NCBI GenBank assembly: GCA_016281015.1
Contig: JAEEHS010000007.1
Span: 30,829 to 94,828, forward strand
DNA length: 64,000 nucleotides
DNA from: Bacteroidales bacterium
GTDB taxonomy: Bacteria; Bacteroidota; Bacteroidia; Bacteroidales; UBA932
Reading direction: 5' to 3'
Shown: piece after piece, positions 29,195 to 38,210 of the stretch
How the letters are laid out: each line of letters opens with the position of its first letter
How positions within the stretch are numbered: position 1 is the first letter of the stretch
Made by a program: the position numbers and the translations under genes
The notes under the pieces: generated by a model
Seen by the model: only the letters and a program-made list of their open reading frames with translations
Databases searched by the model: none
What the model was told of the DNA's origin: nothing

Positions 29195-30382
29195 ATGTAC
29201 GGAAAATTCCAAACTTATCTTCAGAATGAGCTGCGCGCCATCGAGGGGGCCGGACTTTATAAGAAAGAACGCATCATCGCTTCGCCCCAGGGAGCGGAAA
29301 TCACCCTGGAGGATGGCAGCAAGGCATTGAACTTCTGCGCGAACAACTATCTGGGGCTCGCCGACAGTGAGCGCCTCGTCGCCGCCGCTGAGAAAGCCAT
29401 GAAACAGCGTGGCTACGGTATGTCCTCGGTCCGCTTCATCTGCGGCACCCAGGACCTTCACCGGCAACTGGAGAAAGCGGTGGCCGCCTATTTCCATACC
29501 GATGACGCAATCCTCTATGCCGCCTGCTTTGACGCCAACGGCGGAGTCTTCGAGCCCTTGTTGACCGCAGAGGATGCCATCATTTCGGACTCCCTGAACC
29601 ACGCCTCCATCATCGACGGCGTCCGCCTGTGCAAGGCCCAGCGCTTCCGCTATGCCAATGCCGACATGGCGGACCTGGAAGAGAAGCTGAAGGAGGCCCA
29701 GAGCTGCCGCTTCCGCATCATTGTCACAGACGGGGTTTTCTCCATGGACGGCAATGTCGCCCCGATGGACAAAATCTGCGACCTCGCCGAAAAATATGAT
29801 GCCATGGTGATGGTCGATGAAAGCCACAGCGCTGGCGTCGTCGGAGCGACGGGACACGGCGTAGCCGAACAGTTCGGCGTCTACGGACGGATCGATATCT
29901 TCACCGGCACCCTCGGCAAAGCCTTCGGCGGTGCTGTCGGCGGTTTCACGACCGGCCGTCAGGAAATTATCGACATGCTGCGCCAGCGCAGCCGTCCTTA
30001 CCTGTTCTCCAACTCCATCCCGCCGATGATCGCCGCCGCCGGTATTGAAATGTTCAAGATGCTCGGGGAATCGGACGAACTCCATGCCCGCCTTCAGGAG
30101 AATGTCAATCACTTCCGCGACAAGATGCTCGCTGCCGGCTTCGACATCAAGCCGACCCAGAGCGCCATCTGCGCGGTCATGCTCTATGATGCGCCCCTTT
30201 CCCAGAAATTCGCGGCGAAAATGGCCCAGGAGGGCATTTTTGTCACCGGTTTCTACTACCCCGTGGTCCCGAAAGGACAGGCCCGGATCCGGGTCCAGCT
30301 CTCGGCCGCCCACAAGAAGGAGCACCTGGACAAAGCCATCGCCGCTTTTATCAAAGTCGGCAAAGAACTTGGAGTCATTTAG
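29195..30382 (+). CDS. kbl: Glycine C-acetyltransferase (2-amino-3-ketobutyrate CoA ligase)
   Basis: Near-consensus Kbl: KEERIIxSPQGAEITxxDGSxxLNFCANNYLGLA, FICGTQDLHRQLE, LNHASIIDGVRLCKA, GTLGKAFGGAVGGF, VTGFYYPVVPKGQARIR. Confidence 0.93.
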   Translation: MYGKFQTYLQNELRAIEGAGLYKKERIIASPQGAEITLEDGSKALNFCANNYLGLADSERLVAAAEKAMKQRGYGMSSVRFICGTQDLHRQLEKAVAAYFHTDDAILYAACFDANGGVFEPLLTAEDAIISDSLNHASIIDGVRLCKAQRFRYANADMADLEEKLKEAQSCRFRIIVTDGVFSMDGNVAPMDKICDLAEKYDAMVMVDESHSAGVVGATGHGVAEQFGVYGRIDIFTGTLGKAFGGAVGGFTTGRQEIIDMLRQRSRPYLFSNSIPPMIAAAGIEMFKMLGESDELHARLQENVNHFRDKMLAAGFDIKPTQSAICAVMLYDAPLSQKFAAKMAQEGIFVTGFYYPVVPKGQARIRVQLSAAHKKEHLDKAIAAFIKVGKELGVI

Positions 30383-30463
30383 TAAATCGTCCATATTGCT
30401 TACAATTTGTAACTGATATTTACAAATAATTGCAGCAATCGTTTGTACACAGGGCGAACAAGC

Positions 30464-30501
30464 ATTAGGATTGGCACACGGCTGCCAATCCTAATTTTTT
30501 T
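30464..30501 (+). terminator. Rho-independent terminator downstream of kbl
   Basis: Perfect 13-bp stem ATTAGGATTGGCA/TGCCAATCCTAAT, 6-nt loop CACGGC, followed by TTTTTT. Confidence 0.9.
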
Positions 30502-30577
30502 AATTACTTTTATTTGACTAATAATCAGCGACTTATAAAAATCTTAAAAAAATTTCAAAAAAATCTTTTGAAAAAAA

Positions 30578-30608
30578 TTTGCAAATTCAAAAAATTGACG
30601 TACCTTTG
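30578..30608 (+). promoter_or_regulatory. Bacteroidetes-type promoter TTTG-N19-TACCTTTG
   Basis: TTTG 30578-30581, TAccTTTG 30601-30608, with A-rich sequence upstream. Confidence 0.7.
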
Positions 30609-30614
30609 TATCCG

Positions 30615-30727
30615 GATTGAGGGAGTGAGGTTCTCTCACCTGCTCAGTCTATTGGTTATTAGTTTTAGTGTTATTAATTATGTGGTTAGTGAGAGCGTCC
30701 GCCTGTGAAGGCCGACACTCTTTTTTT
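30615..30727 (+). ncRNA. Candidate attenuator leader / small RNA ending in a terminator hairpin
   Basis: Starts after the promoter at 30578-30608. Stems GTGAG/CTCAC (30625-30629/30635-30639) and CTCTCAC/GTGAGAG (30633-30639/30689-30695) compete with terminator GAGcGTCcGCCT-GTGA-AGGCcGACaCTC plus T7 (30693-30727). Confidence 0.5.
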
Positions 30728-30786
30728 GCATATATTCCAATTATGTTGTAATTTAGTCCCATGATACAACGTACTAAAACCCAGAT

Positions 30787-31764
30787 ATGAAAAAGATCAT
30801 CCCTCCCGTAGACAAGGCGCTCCTCAAGGCGGAGCTAACGCCAAAGAACCTGTTCCGCGCCACGAACCGGGCTGGAAACGAACTCTACATCGTCGGTCCG
30901 GAATCCGTCAACGTCATCCGGGAAATCGGCCGTCTCCGTGAGATTGCCTTCCGCAACGACGGAGGCGGAACCGGGCAAGCGCTGGATATTGACAAATTCG
31001 ACACCGACCCGGCTTACGGCTACAAGCAGTTGGTCCTTTGGGATCCCACACGCGAGGAAATCATCGGCGGATACCGCTTCTGCATCTGCGACGAGGCTGT
31101 CTTCGACCGCTTCGGTCAGCCCATCCTGACCTCCTCGCACATGTTCCACTTCAGCCGGAAGTTTATCCAGAACTATCTTCCCCATACCGTGGAACTGGGA
31201 CGCAGTTTCATCTCTGTTGAATACCAGAGTTCCAAAAGCGGCGCCAAGGGCCTGTATGCCCTCGACAATCTCTTTGACGGCCTGGTGTCCCTCAGGGCAG
31301 CCTATGCCCCGCGCGTGAAATACTATTTCGGAAAAATGACCATCTATCCGAGCTATCCCGAGGAGGCCCGCGAGATGATCATGTATTTCCTGAAGAAGTA
31401 TTTCGGAAAGAACGCGGACCTGATTGATATCCGGAAAGAGGTGAAAATCAGCAATCCACGCCGCTTCTCGAAAATCTTTCATGGCAGTAATTACAAGGAA
31501 GACTACAAGACCCTGAAGACGGAAGTGCTGAAATTCGGCGTCAGCATTCCTCCGCTGGTCAATTCCTATATGAACCTGTCTCCTTCTATGATTTACTTCG
31601 GTACGGGCATCAACGACGAGTTCGCCGATGTGCTGGACTCCGGCATCCTGATTTCCTATGACGGATTGTATCCGGAGAAAATCGTCCGCCATGCCGAATC
31701 CTTCCTCAAAGAAAGCCTGAGGGCTTTCCGAAACAGGCTGAGACGTTTGCAACGGAAGAAATAA
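30787..31764 (+). CDS. OlsB/GlsB-like GNAT N-acyltransferase (putative hemolysin family; candidate amino-acid lipid synthesis)
   Basis: Bacteroidales acyltransferase pattern YIVGPESVNVIREIGRLREIAFRNDGGGTG...FHFSRKFIQNYLPHTVELGRSFISVEYQ. Confidence 0.65.
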   Translation: MKKIIPPVDKALLKAELTPKNLFRATNRAGNELYIVGPESVNVIREIGRLREIAFRNDGGGTGQALDIDKFDTDPAYGYKQLVLWDPTREEIIGGYRFCICDEAVFDRFGQPILTSSHMFHFSRKFIQNYLPHTVELGRSFISVEYQSSKSGAKGLYALDNLFDGLVSLRAAYAPRVKYYFGKMTIYPSYPEEAREMIMYFLKKYFGKNADLIDIRKEVKISNPRRFSKIFHGSNYKEDYKTLKTEVLKFGVSIPPLVNSYMNLSPSMIYFGTGINDEFADVLDSGILISYDGLYPEKIVRHAESFLKESLRAFRNRLRRLQRKK

Positions 31765-31808
31765 TCCCATTTTTTTCGTATCTTTGTCTCCCTTATTTAT
31801 TGGATTCA

Positions 31809-32513
31809 ATGGAAGAAAAAAAACAAGCAGCGAGAATTCAGACCTCGATTCTGAATGGTTTAGAGAAAAAAATTCTGGTATGGATGGCAGAGCGTATGCC
31901 CCGCTGGGTCACCTCTGACATGTTGACTTTCATCGGTTTTGTCGGTGCCTGTGTCATCGCGACCGGCTATGCCCTTTCCAACTTGAGCCTCCAATGGCTC
32001 TGGCTCTCTTCTTTCGGCTTTTTGCTGAACTGGTTCGGTGATTCGATGGACGGATCGCTCGCCCGCGTCAGGAATACCCAGCGCAAGACTTACGGCTTTT
32101 TCATCGACCACAATGTCGATGTCATCAATGAGACTATCATGTTTGTGGGCGTGGGGATGAGCCCGCTCATCAACCTGAGCTTTGCCATGCTCGCCCTGGT
32201 CGCCTACTTCATGCTGAGCGTTTATGTCTACATCGACTGCCACCTCAAAGGCGAGATGAAACTGACCTACGGCGGTCTCGGGCCCACGGAATTCCGCCTG
32301 CTCGTCGTCCTGGTCAACACCTTGTACATCTTTATCCCCTGGCTGACCGAATGGAAGGTGGAAATGACGATTTTCCACAACGAGTTCCAGGTCGGACTGA
32401 TGGATTATGTCGCCGTGGCGGTTTCCTTCCTGATCTTCGGTTTCTACCTGGTCAGTTTCTTCAAGGACGCCAAGTATTTCGCGAGAATAGATCCTCCTAA
32501 AAAACAGGAATAA
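31809..32513 (+). CDS. CDP-alcohol phosphatidyltransferase family protein
   Basis: Motif GDSMDGSLARVRNTQRKTYGFFIDHNVD matches DxxDGxxAR...GxxxDxxxD; multiple TM segments. Confidence 0.85.
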   Translation: MEEKKQAARIQTSILNGLEKKILVWMAERMPRWVTSDMLTFIGFVGACVIATGYALSNLSLQWLWLSSFGFLLNWFGDSMDGSLARVRNTQRKTYGFFIDHNVDVINETIMFVGVGMSPLINLSFAMLALVAYFMLSVYVYIDCHLKGEMKLTYGGLGPTEFRLLVVLVNTLYIFIPWLTEWKVEMTIFHNEFQVGLMDYVAVAVSFLIFGFYLVSFFKDAKYFARIDPPKKQE

Positions 32514-33382
32514 TGCCCGTCATCACCCCGGAAGAAGCCTCTCGCCTTTCCCCTGTCTTCAAAGGCCGGGCCGGGCGGCTTTTGTTCCGGGCGGGTCTGG
32601 CTCTGACCGGCATCGGAAAGGTCAACGACCTCTATGACCGGGTCCAGCAGCGCGGCTGTGCCCCCGGACCGGACTTTGCCAAAGGAATCCTGGACGATGC
32701 CGGCGTCGATTTCGCCATCGGCCATCCCGAGCGGCTGGAGCAGCTCCCCTCCGGCGCGTTCATTACCATCTCCAACCACATCTACGGCCATCTGGACGGC
32801 ATCTGCCTCGTGGATCTCGTCGGCCATGTCCGTCCCAAGGCCAAGGTGCTGGTCAACCAGCTCCTGATGTGGATCCGGGACCTGAGCGGGAGTTTCATTT
32901 CCGTCGACCCCAAGACAAACGCCTCGACCGGCGTTTCCGCGACGTCCGTCAACGGAATCAAAGCCGCCCTGGAGCAGCTCCACTCCGGCGAGCCGCTCTG
33001 TCTCTTCCCCTCCGGCGCCGTTGCCGACCTGAGGCCCCGGGACCGCTGGCGCATCAGCGAACGCGCGTGGCAGGATTCCGCCATCCGGCTGATCCAGCGC
33101 GCCCGCGTTCCCGTCATCCCCATCCGTTTTCCGGACCGGAATTCCAACTTCTATTACGGTCTCGGCCTGATCGACTACCGCGTCCGTTTTGCCCGGCTCT
33201 TCCACGAAGTGTTCAACAAACGCGGCACCCACCCCCGGGTCGTCATCGGGACGACCATTTCGCCGGAAGAGCTGGCCGCCCACAAGGACTTGAACGAATG
33301 TAAAGCCTTCCTTCGCAGCAGCGTGTACGACATGCCGCTGCCCGAAGAATATACCTTACGAAGCGAATTATGGAAAAAGTAA
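32513..33382 (+). CDS. PlsC/GlsA-like O-acyltransferase
   Basis: ITISNHIYGHLDGICLVDL (NHxxxxD), LCLFPSGAVADLR; overlaps the upstream stop (TAATG). Confidence 0.7.
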   Translation: MPVITPEEASRLSPVFKGRAGRLLFRAGLALTGIGKVNDLYDRVQQRGCAPGPDFAKGILDDAGVDFAIGHPERLEQLPSGAFITISNHIYGHLDGICLVDLVGHVRPKAKVLVNQLLMWIRDLSGSFISVDPKTNASTGVSATSVNGIKAALEQLHSGEPLCLFPSGAVADLRPRDRWRISERAWQDSAIRLIQRARVPVIPIRFPDRNSNFYYGLGLIDYRVRFARLFHEVFNKRGTHPRVVIGTTISPEELAAHKDLNECKAFLRSSVYDMPLPEEYTLRSELWKK

Positions 33383-34167
33383 AAATTGTACTTCTGACAG
33401 GCGGCAGCAGCGGTATCGGTGCAGCAACGGCGAAACTCCTCGCCGCTTCCGGCATGAAGGTCTATGCCGGAAGCCGCCGCGGCACGACCGAGAAACCCGC
33501 GCCCGGCGTGATTCCCATCCGCATGGACGTCAATGACGAGGCGTCTGTCAAGGCCGCCGTCGCGGAAGTCATTTCCCGGGAAGGACGCCTGGACGCCCTG
33601 ATCTGCAATGCCGGGAACGGGATCTACGGCCCGGTGGAGGGTTCCACGGTGGAGGATGCGCGCTATCAGTTTGAAACGACCTATTTCGGCTCCCTCCGCT
33701 GTATCCAGGCCTGTCTGGGGCAGATGCGTGCCCAGGGATTTGGCCGCATCATCACCGTCACCTCTGTGATGGCCATCCTGCCGCTCCCCTTCCAGGGCTT
33801 CTATTCCTCGGTAAAAGCCGCCATGCTCTCGCTCTCCGAGAGTTTGTCCCTGGAACTGGAAGGCAGCGGCATCCAGTGCTGCAGTATCCTTCCTGGCGAC
33901 GTGAAGACCGGCTTTACCGCAGCCCGCAAACAGGCTCTGATCCCTCCCGCCTACCAGGAATGGGCAGACAGGAATTTGAGGAAAATCGAAAAAGATGAAC
34001 AAGGCGGGATGGAGCCGGAGGTGATCGGCCGCGCCATCCTGAGGCAGCTTCGGCGCCGCAAGATGCGGGTCCGCTACATTCCCCGGATCGACTATGGCCT
34101 TGTCGGCATCCTGGTCCGCATCGTCCCCGAATCCCTGAAACTCTGGATTATCAGGAAGTTATACTAA
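33370..34167 (+). CDS. Short-chain dehydrogenase/reductase
   Basis: LLTGGSSGIGAATAKLL...ICNAGNGIYGPVEG...YSSVKAAMLSLSE (YxxxK). Confidence 0.88.
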   Translation: MEKVKIVLLTGGSSGIGAATAKLLAASGMKVYAGSRRGTTEKPAPGVIPIRMDVNDEASVKAAVAEVISREGRLDALICNAGNGIYGPVEGSTVEDARYQFETTYFGSLRCIQACLGQMRAQGFGRIITVTSVMAILPLPFQGFYSSVKAAMLSLSESLSLELEGSGIQCCSILPGDVKTGFTAARKQALIPPAYQEWADRNLRKIEKDEQGGMEPEVIGRAILRQLRRRKMRVRYIPRIDYGLVGILVRIVPESLKLWIIRKLY

Positions 34168-34168
34168 A

Positions 34169-36634
34169 ATGAAACGCCTCGGGCTCATCTTCTTCCTCTT
34201 TGTCTGTGTCGCCGGTTCGGCGCAGACAACCCGTATCAAAGGTCATGTGACCGATGCGGAGACGGGAGAAGACGTGCCCTTTGCCGGTGTGTATTTCGAC
34301 GGGACGACCATCGGCATCTCCACCGACCTGGAAGGCAATTTCTCTCTGGAGACCCGTTCCCGGGAGATTACCACCCTGACGGCCCATCTGCTGGGCTATC
34401 TCCCCCAGACGGTCCCCGTGCAGGTCGGTTCTTTCTCCGAAATCAATTTCGCGCTGCAAAAGGACCTGAACCAGCTCAATGCCGCCATGGTCAAGCCCGA
34501 CGACCGCTACATCCGCTCCATCCTCTCCCAGATTGATGCCGCCCGGGAGCGGCACAATCCCGAACGCGGTCCCGACTGGAGTGCAGACCTGTACAGTCGG
34601 ATGGAACTGGACGCGACCAACATGGAGGATCTGCTGAGCCTCGGGATTTTCAAGGACCGGCTCAAATTCATCCTGGATTACAAGGACACATCCGCCATCA
34701 CCGGCAAGTCTTTTATTCCCATCCTCCTGTCCGAGAACCAGTCCAGGAAATACCATGTCCATCCGGACATCAACAAGGAAGTCATGCTCGCGAGCCGCAT
34801 TTCCGGCGTGGAACAGGACAACATCCTCCGGCAGTTCACGGGGGCCTACCTCCTGAAAGCCAATTTCTACGACAGCACCATCCATATCTACAACCTGGAT
34901 GTTCCTTCGCCGGCCGCCGCAGCCGGACGTCCTTTTTACAATTATTACCTGGTGGACAGCCTCCAGGTAGACGGCCGCAAGACCTACACCCTCCGCTTCC
35001 ATCCCAAGAAACTCGTGACTTCGCCGGTGCTGGACGGCGAAATGACCATCGATGCCGAGGACTTCGCCATCCGATCGGTCCATGCCTCCCTGGCAAACCA
35101 GGCCAATGTCAACTGGGTCCGGCACATCAACATGGACATCGAGAACCAGCGGCTGGAAAGCGGGAAATGGTTCTTCAAGGACGAACGCCTGTTCCTGGAC
35201 CTGGCCGTGCGGCTGGACGACAATTCAAAGATAGTTTCCTTCCTGGCCCGGCGCCAGCTCAACTACGGCGAACCGACCTACCAGAAAGTCACCGACCCGA
35301 AAATCCTCGGAAACAGCGACCCGGTCATCATGACCGGCGTCGAGGAGCGGGACACCACCTATTGGAACAGTGTCCGTCCCTATGAACTGTCCGAGCGCGA
35401 AAAAGGCGTATTCAAGATGGTGGACCGGATCCAGGAGAGCCGGGCCTACAAATGGATCTACCACATCTCCGAGATGTTCGTGACGGGGTTTTTGGAGAAC
35501 AAGAAAATCGGCCTCGCCTACGGTCCCTGGGCACGGACCGTCACGTTCAACGGCACGGAGGGCCTCCGCCTGCAGGTCGGCGGCAAGACGACCAAGGAAT
35601 TCTCCAAGTTCATCCGGCTATACGGCTATCTGGGCTATGGTTTCAAGGACAAACGCTTCAAATACGACTCCTCCGTGGAACTGATTTTCCGGAGGGACAA
35701 GACGCGGAAACTGACCCTCTCGGCCCGCAACGACTTTGAGCAGCTCGGGCGCGGAAGCGGCATCTTCGGCGAGGAGAATATCTTCAATTCCCTCTTCGCC
35801 CAGGGCAGTTACGACCGGCGGAGCCTGGCCCGCCAGTTCACGGCGAAGTACGAGCACGAGTGGACCACGAATTTCAATAACTACCTCAGTATCCGGAATT
35901 TCCGCCTCTATGCCAACGACGAAGTACCGCTGATCCGTCCGGACGGCACCGCCGTGGAGAGTTTCTCTGTCAATGAGGTCCATTACAACGCCCGTTTCTC
36001 CTGGGAAGAGCGGATCAACCGCGGCTTTTTCGTCAAGTCCGAAATCTTTACCCGGCTTCCCATCGTAACGCTGGACGTGGCCGGCGCGATCAACGGCATT
36101 ACGAAAGAGGACTTCCGCTATCTCCGAAGCGAACTGACCTTCGACTGGCGGATTCCGGCCGGCGCGCTCGGCTTCGGCATGGCCCATCTGAACGGCGGCG
36201 CCATTTTCGGCTCTGTTCCCTATCCCCTCCTCAAGCTTCATGAAGGCAACCAGACGATGTTCCTGGACAAAGCCGCCTTCTCCTGCATGGACTATTATGA
36301 ATTCGCTTCGGACCGCTGGGTGACGGCCTTCTATGAGCACAATTTCAACGGTTTCTTCCTCGGGAAGATTCCCGGGGTGCGGAAACTGGACCTTCGTGAG
36401 ATCGTGACCGTCCGCGGCGCCTGGGGCACCATTACCCCGCAGAACAAGGAGAACGCTCCCTATCGCCTGATGGAGCGGACCAGCGCCCTGGAAACGCCTT
36501 ATTTCGAAGTGGGTGTGGGACTTGGCAACATCCTGAGGATGCTCAGGGTAGACTGCTTCTGGCGGCTCAACCACAAGCGGGAGAATCCGAAAGAGAATTT
36601 CGCCTTCAACATCGGCCTCGACATGGCCTTCTAA
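34169..36634 (+). CDS. DUF5686/carboxypeptidase-like regulatory-domain outer membrane protein
   Basis: Signal peptide, CarboxypepD_reg-like N-terminus (TTRIKGHVTDAETGEDVPFAGVYFDGTTIGISTDLEGNFSL), large beta-barrel-like C-terminus ending in F. Confidence 0.8.
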   Translation: MKRLGLIFFLFVCVAGSAQTTRIKGHVTDAETGEDVPFAGVYFDGTTIGISTDLEGNFSLETRSREITTLTAHLLGYLPQTVPVQVGSFSEINFALQKDLNQLNAAMVKPDDRYIRSILSQIDAARERHNPERGPDWSADLYSRMELDATNMEDLLSLGIFKDRLKFILDYKDTSAITGKSFIPILLSENQSRKYHVHPDINKEVMLASRISGVEQDNILRQFTGAYLLKANFYDSTIHIYNLDVPSPAAAAGRPFYNYYLVDSLQVDGRKTYTLRFHPKKLVTSPVLDGEMTIDAEDFAIRSVHASLANQANVNWVRHINMDIENQRLESGKWFFKDERLFLDLAVRLDDNSKIVSFLARRQLNYGEPTYQKVTDPKILGNSDPVIMTGVEERDTTYWNSVRPYELSEREKGVFKMVDRIQESRAYKWIYHISEMFVTGFLENKKIGLAYGPWARTVTFNGTEGLRLQVGGKTTKEFSKFIRLYGYLGYGFKDKRFKYDSSVELIFRRDKTRKLTLSARNDFEQLGRGSGIFGEENIFNSLFAQGSYDRRSLARQFTAKYEHEWTTNFNNYLSIRNFRLYANDEVPLIRPDGTAVESFSVNEVHYNARFSWEERINRGFFVKSEIFTRLPIVTLDVAGAINGITKEDFRYLRSELTFDWRIPAGALGFGMAHLNGGAIFGSVPYPLLKLHEGNQTMFLDKAAFSCMDYYEFASDRWVTAFYEHNFNGFFLGKIPGVRKLDLREIVTVRGAWGTITPQNKENAPYRLMERTSALETPYFEVGVGLGNILRMLRVDCFWRLNHKRENPKENFAFNIGLDMAF

Positions 36635-36638
36635 GGGA

Positions 36639-37286
36639 TTATTCCCAGGAAATCACGGTCAGAACGGTCCCCTCCACCCGGAACCGCAGGTCCCGTCCCT
36701 GGAAAGGCATGCCATAAACTTTGTCGCTGCGGTGCTGGCAGGCCGGGCGCGGATCCATCGAGAGCACCCGTTCCAGCACAGGCTTCGCCTCCTCCGGAAA
36801 GCCCTCCGGGAAAACGACTTGCAGCGCCCTCTCCGGGGCTCCGCAGACAAAGCCCTGCCGGGCCTCCGGGAAGCTGTCGGCATAGACCAGATAGGGCTTG
36901 ATGTCATAGATGGGGGTTCCGTCCATCAAATCCGCTCCCCGGACGACGAGATCCAGTCCGTCCACCCTGAGCAGTTCCACCGAGGAAAGCCCCAGCGGAT
37001 TGGGCCGGAAGGGAGAACGGGTCGCCCAGACGCCCATCCTTTCGTTGCCGCCGAGCCGGGGCGGACGGACCGTAGGCTGCCACTCCCCTTTCGTGTCCCG
37101 GTTGGCGGAAAAGCCCCAGATCAGCCACAGCCGGTCAAAGCCCTCCAGGCCCCGAAGCGCCTCCTTCTCGCGGAAGGCGGGTTCGAAAACGATCCGCCCC
37201 TCCACCGGAACGAGGGAACTCTGACGGGGAATACCGAATTTGGAGGAAAACGGTCCCCGGTAATATGCCACGGGAGTCAGGGTCAT
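36639..37286 (-). CDS. trmO: tRNA (N6-threonylcarbamoyladenosine(37)-N6)-methyltransferase, TrmO family
   Basis: VAYYRGPFSSKFGIPRQSSLVP...FDRLWLIWGFS...GVWATRSPFRPNPLGLSSVELL...DGTPIYDIKPYL. Confidence 0.9.
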   Translation of the reverse strand: MTLTPVAYYRGPFSSKFGIPRQSSLVPVEGRIVFEPAFREKEALRGLEGFDRLWLIWGFSANRDTKGEWQPTVRPPRLGGNERMGVWATRSPFRPNPLGLSSVELLRVDGLDLVVRGADLMDGTPIYDIKPYLVYADSFPEARQGFVCGAPERALQVVFPEGFPEEAKPVLERVLSMDPRPACQHRSDKVYGMPFQGRDLRFRVEGTVLTVISWE

Positions 37287-38143
37287 TATTGTTTGAAACG
37301 TCGCCGCTCGGCAAAAGAACCGAAGACGACAAAACAAGCATCGTCCGGCACCAGGTTCATCCAGACGACGGTAGAACGCTTCTTCAACTTATAGTCCAGG
37401 GGCCGGATCTCCCCGGTGTCCGGATTCCAAAGCAGCGGAACGCGCCCGACCGTACGGAAACGAATCTTTGCCCTTCCGGAAAAGACGCCCTCGTTGCATA
37501 GGTAGTAGATCTCTATATTCGGCAGATGGCGGTGTTCCATCCGGATGTCCGGAACCCGGGTCTTCATGTCAGGCCGTGCGCCAATGGACTTGAGGATGGA
37601 ATAGAGTTTCCGTCCGGACTGGACATTGCCCGACATCCAGACTTTTTCTACCGTCCGGTGAAAGACCACGCTGTCCGCTCCGCCCAGCGGCTCATCCGGT
37701 TTCACTCCGGTAATCACGGCGCCGACAGAGGCCAGGGTGGAGAGTTTGTTCATCAGCGGAAGGCTCATCCTGTGGTCCTGGAGGTACAGAAGACGGGCAT
37801 TCAGTCCGCCATCCGTGTACAAGCGGGTCCCTTTGATCTGAAGGGAATCCAGAATCATGTCCCGGCTGACATACTGGAAGGCATATCCATACGGAATCTC
37901 TGGCGGGGCGATGGCCGCATCGTCCACTTCCCCGGCAAAAACCAGCACGTCCGCCACCGGAAGTCCCTGAGACAGCATGAATTGCGTCCGGAGGGATGAA
38001 AGGGAGTCCGGAATGGACCGGAAGTTCGCTTTCAAGCTCGAAAGCGCCTTTTCAGAGGCCGCGATATCGATATATTCGAAACGGTGGCGCCCGCATCCGC
38101 AGGCAAACAGGAGCAGAATCAGAAATGGATAAATTTTTTTCAT
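37286..38143 (-). CDS. Lipoprotein resembling the C-terminal part of GH106-type rhamnosidases
   Basis: MKKIYPFLILLLFACGCG lipobox; motifs LPLMNKLSTLASVGAVITGVKP and IEIYYLCNEGVFSGRAKIRFRTVGRVPLLWNPDTGEIRPL. Confidence 0.5.
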   Translation of the reverse strand: MKKIYPFLILLLFACGCGRHRFEYIDIAASEKALSSLKANFRSIPDSLSSLRTQFMLSQGLPVADVLVFAGEVDDAAIAPPEIPYGYAFQYVSRDMILDSLQIKGTRLYTDGGLNARLLYLQDHRMSLPLMNKLSTLASVGAVITGVKPDEPLGGADSVVFHRTVEKVWMSGNVQSGRKLYSILKSIGARPDMKTRVPDIRMEHRHLPNIEIYYLCNEGVFSGRAKIRFRTVGRVPLLWNPDTGEIRPLDYKLKKRSTVVWMNLVPDDACFVVFGSFAERRRFKQ

Positions 38144-38210
38144 TCCATGCACGATAAGGCATGCAAAATTACACAAATTATCCGTATTTTTGTATGTTAA
38201 TACAAATGGA

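Noticed and set aside
29195-30382. Possibility that the alpha-oxoamine synthase is serine palmitoyltransferase feeding the lipid cluster
   Set aside because: Sequence follows Kbl almost residue by residue over the whole length and sits beside the SDR-type Tdh.
29120-30394. 424-aa minus-strand ORF opposite kbl
   Set aside because: kbl is nearly consensus; the antisense ORF has no support.
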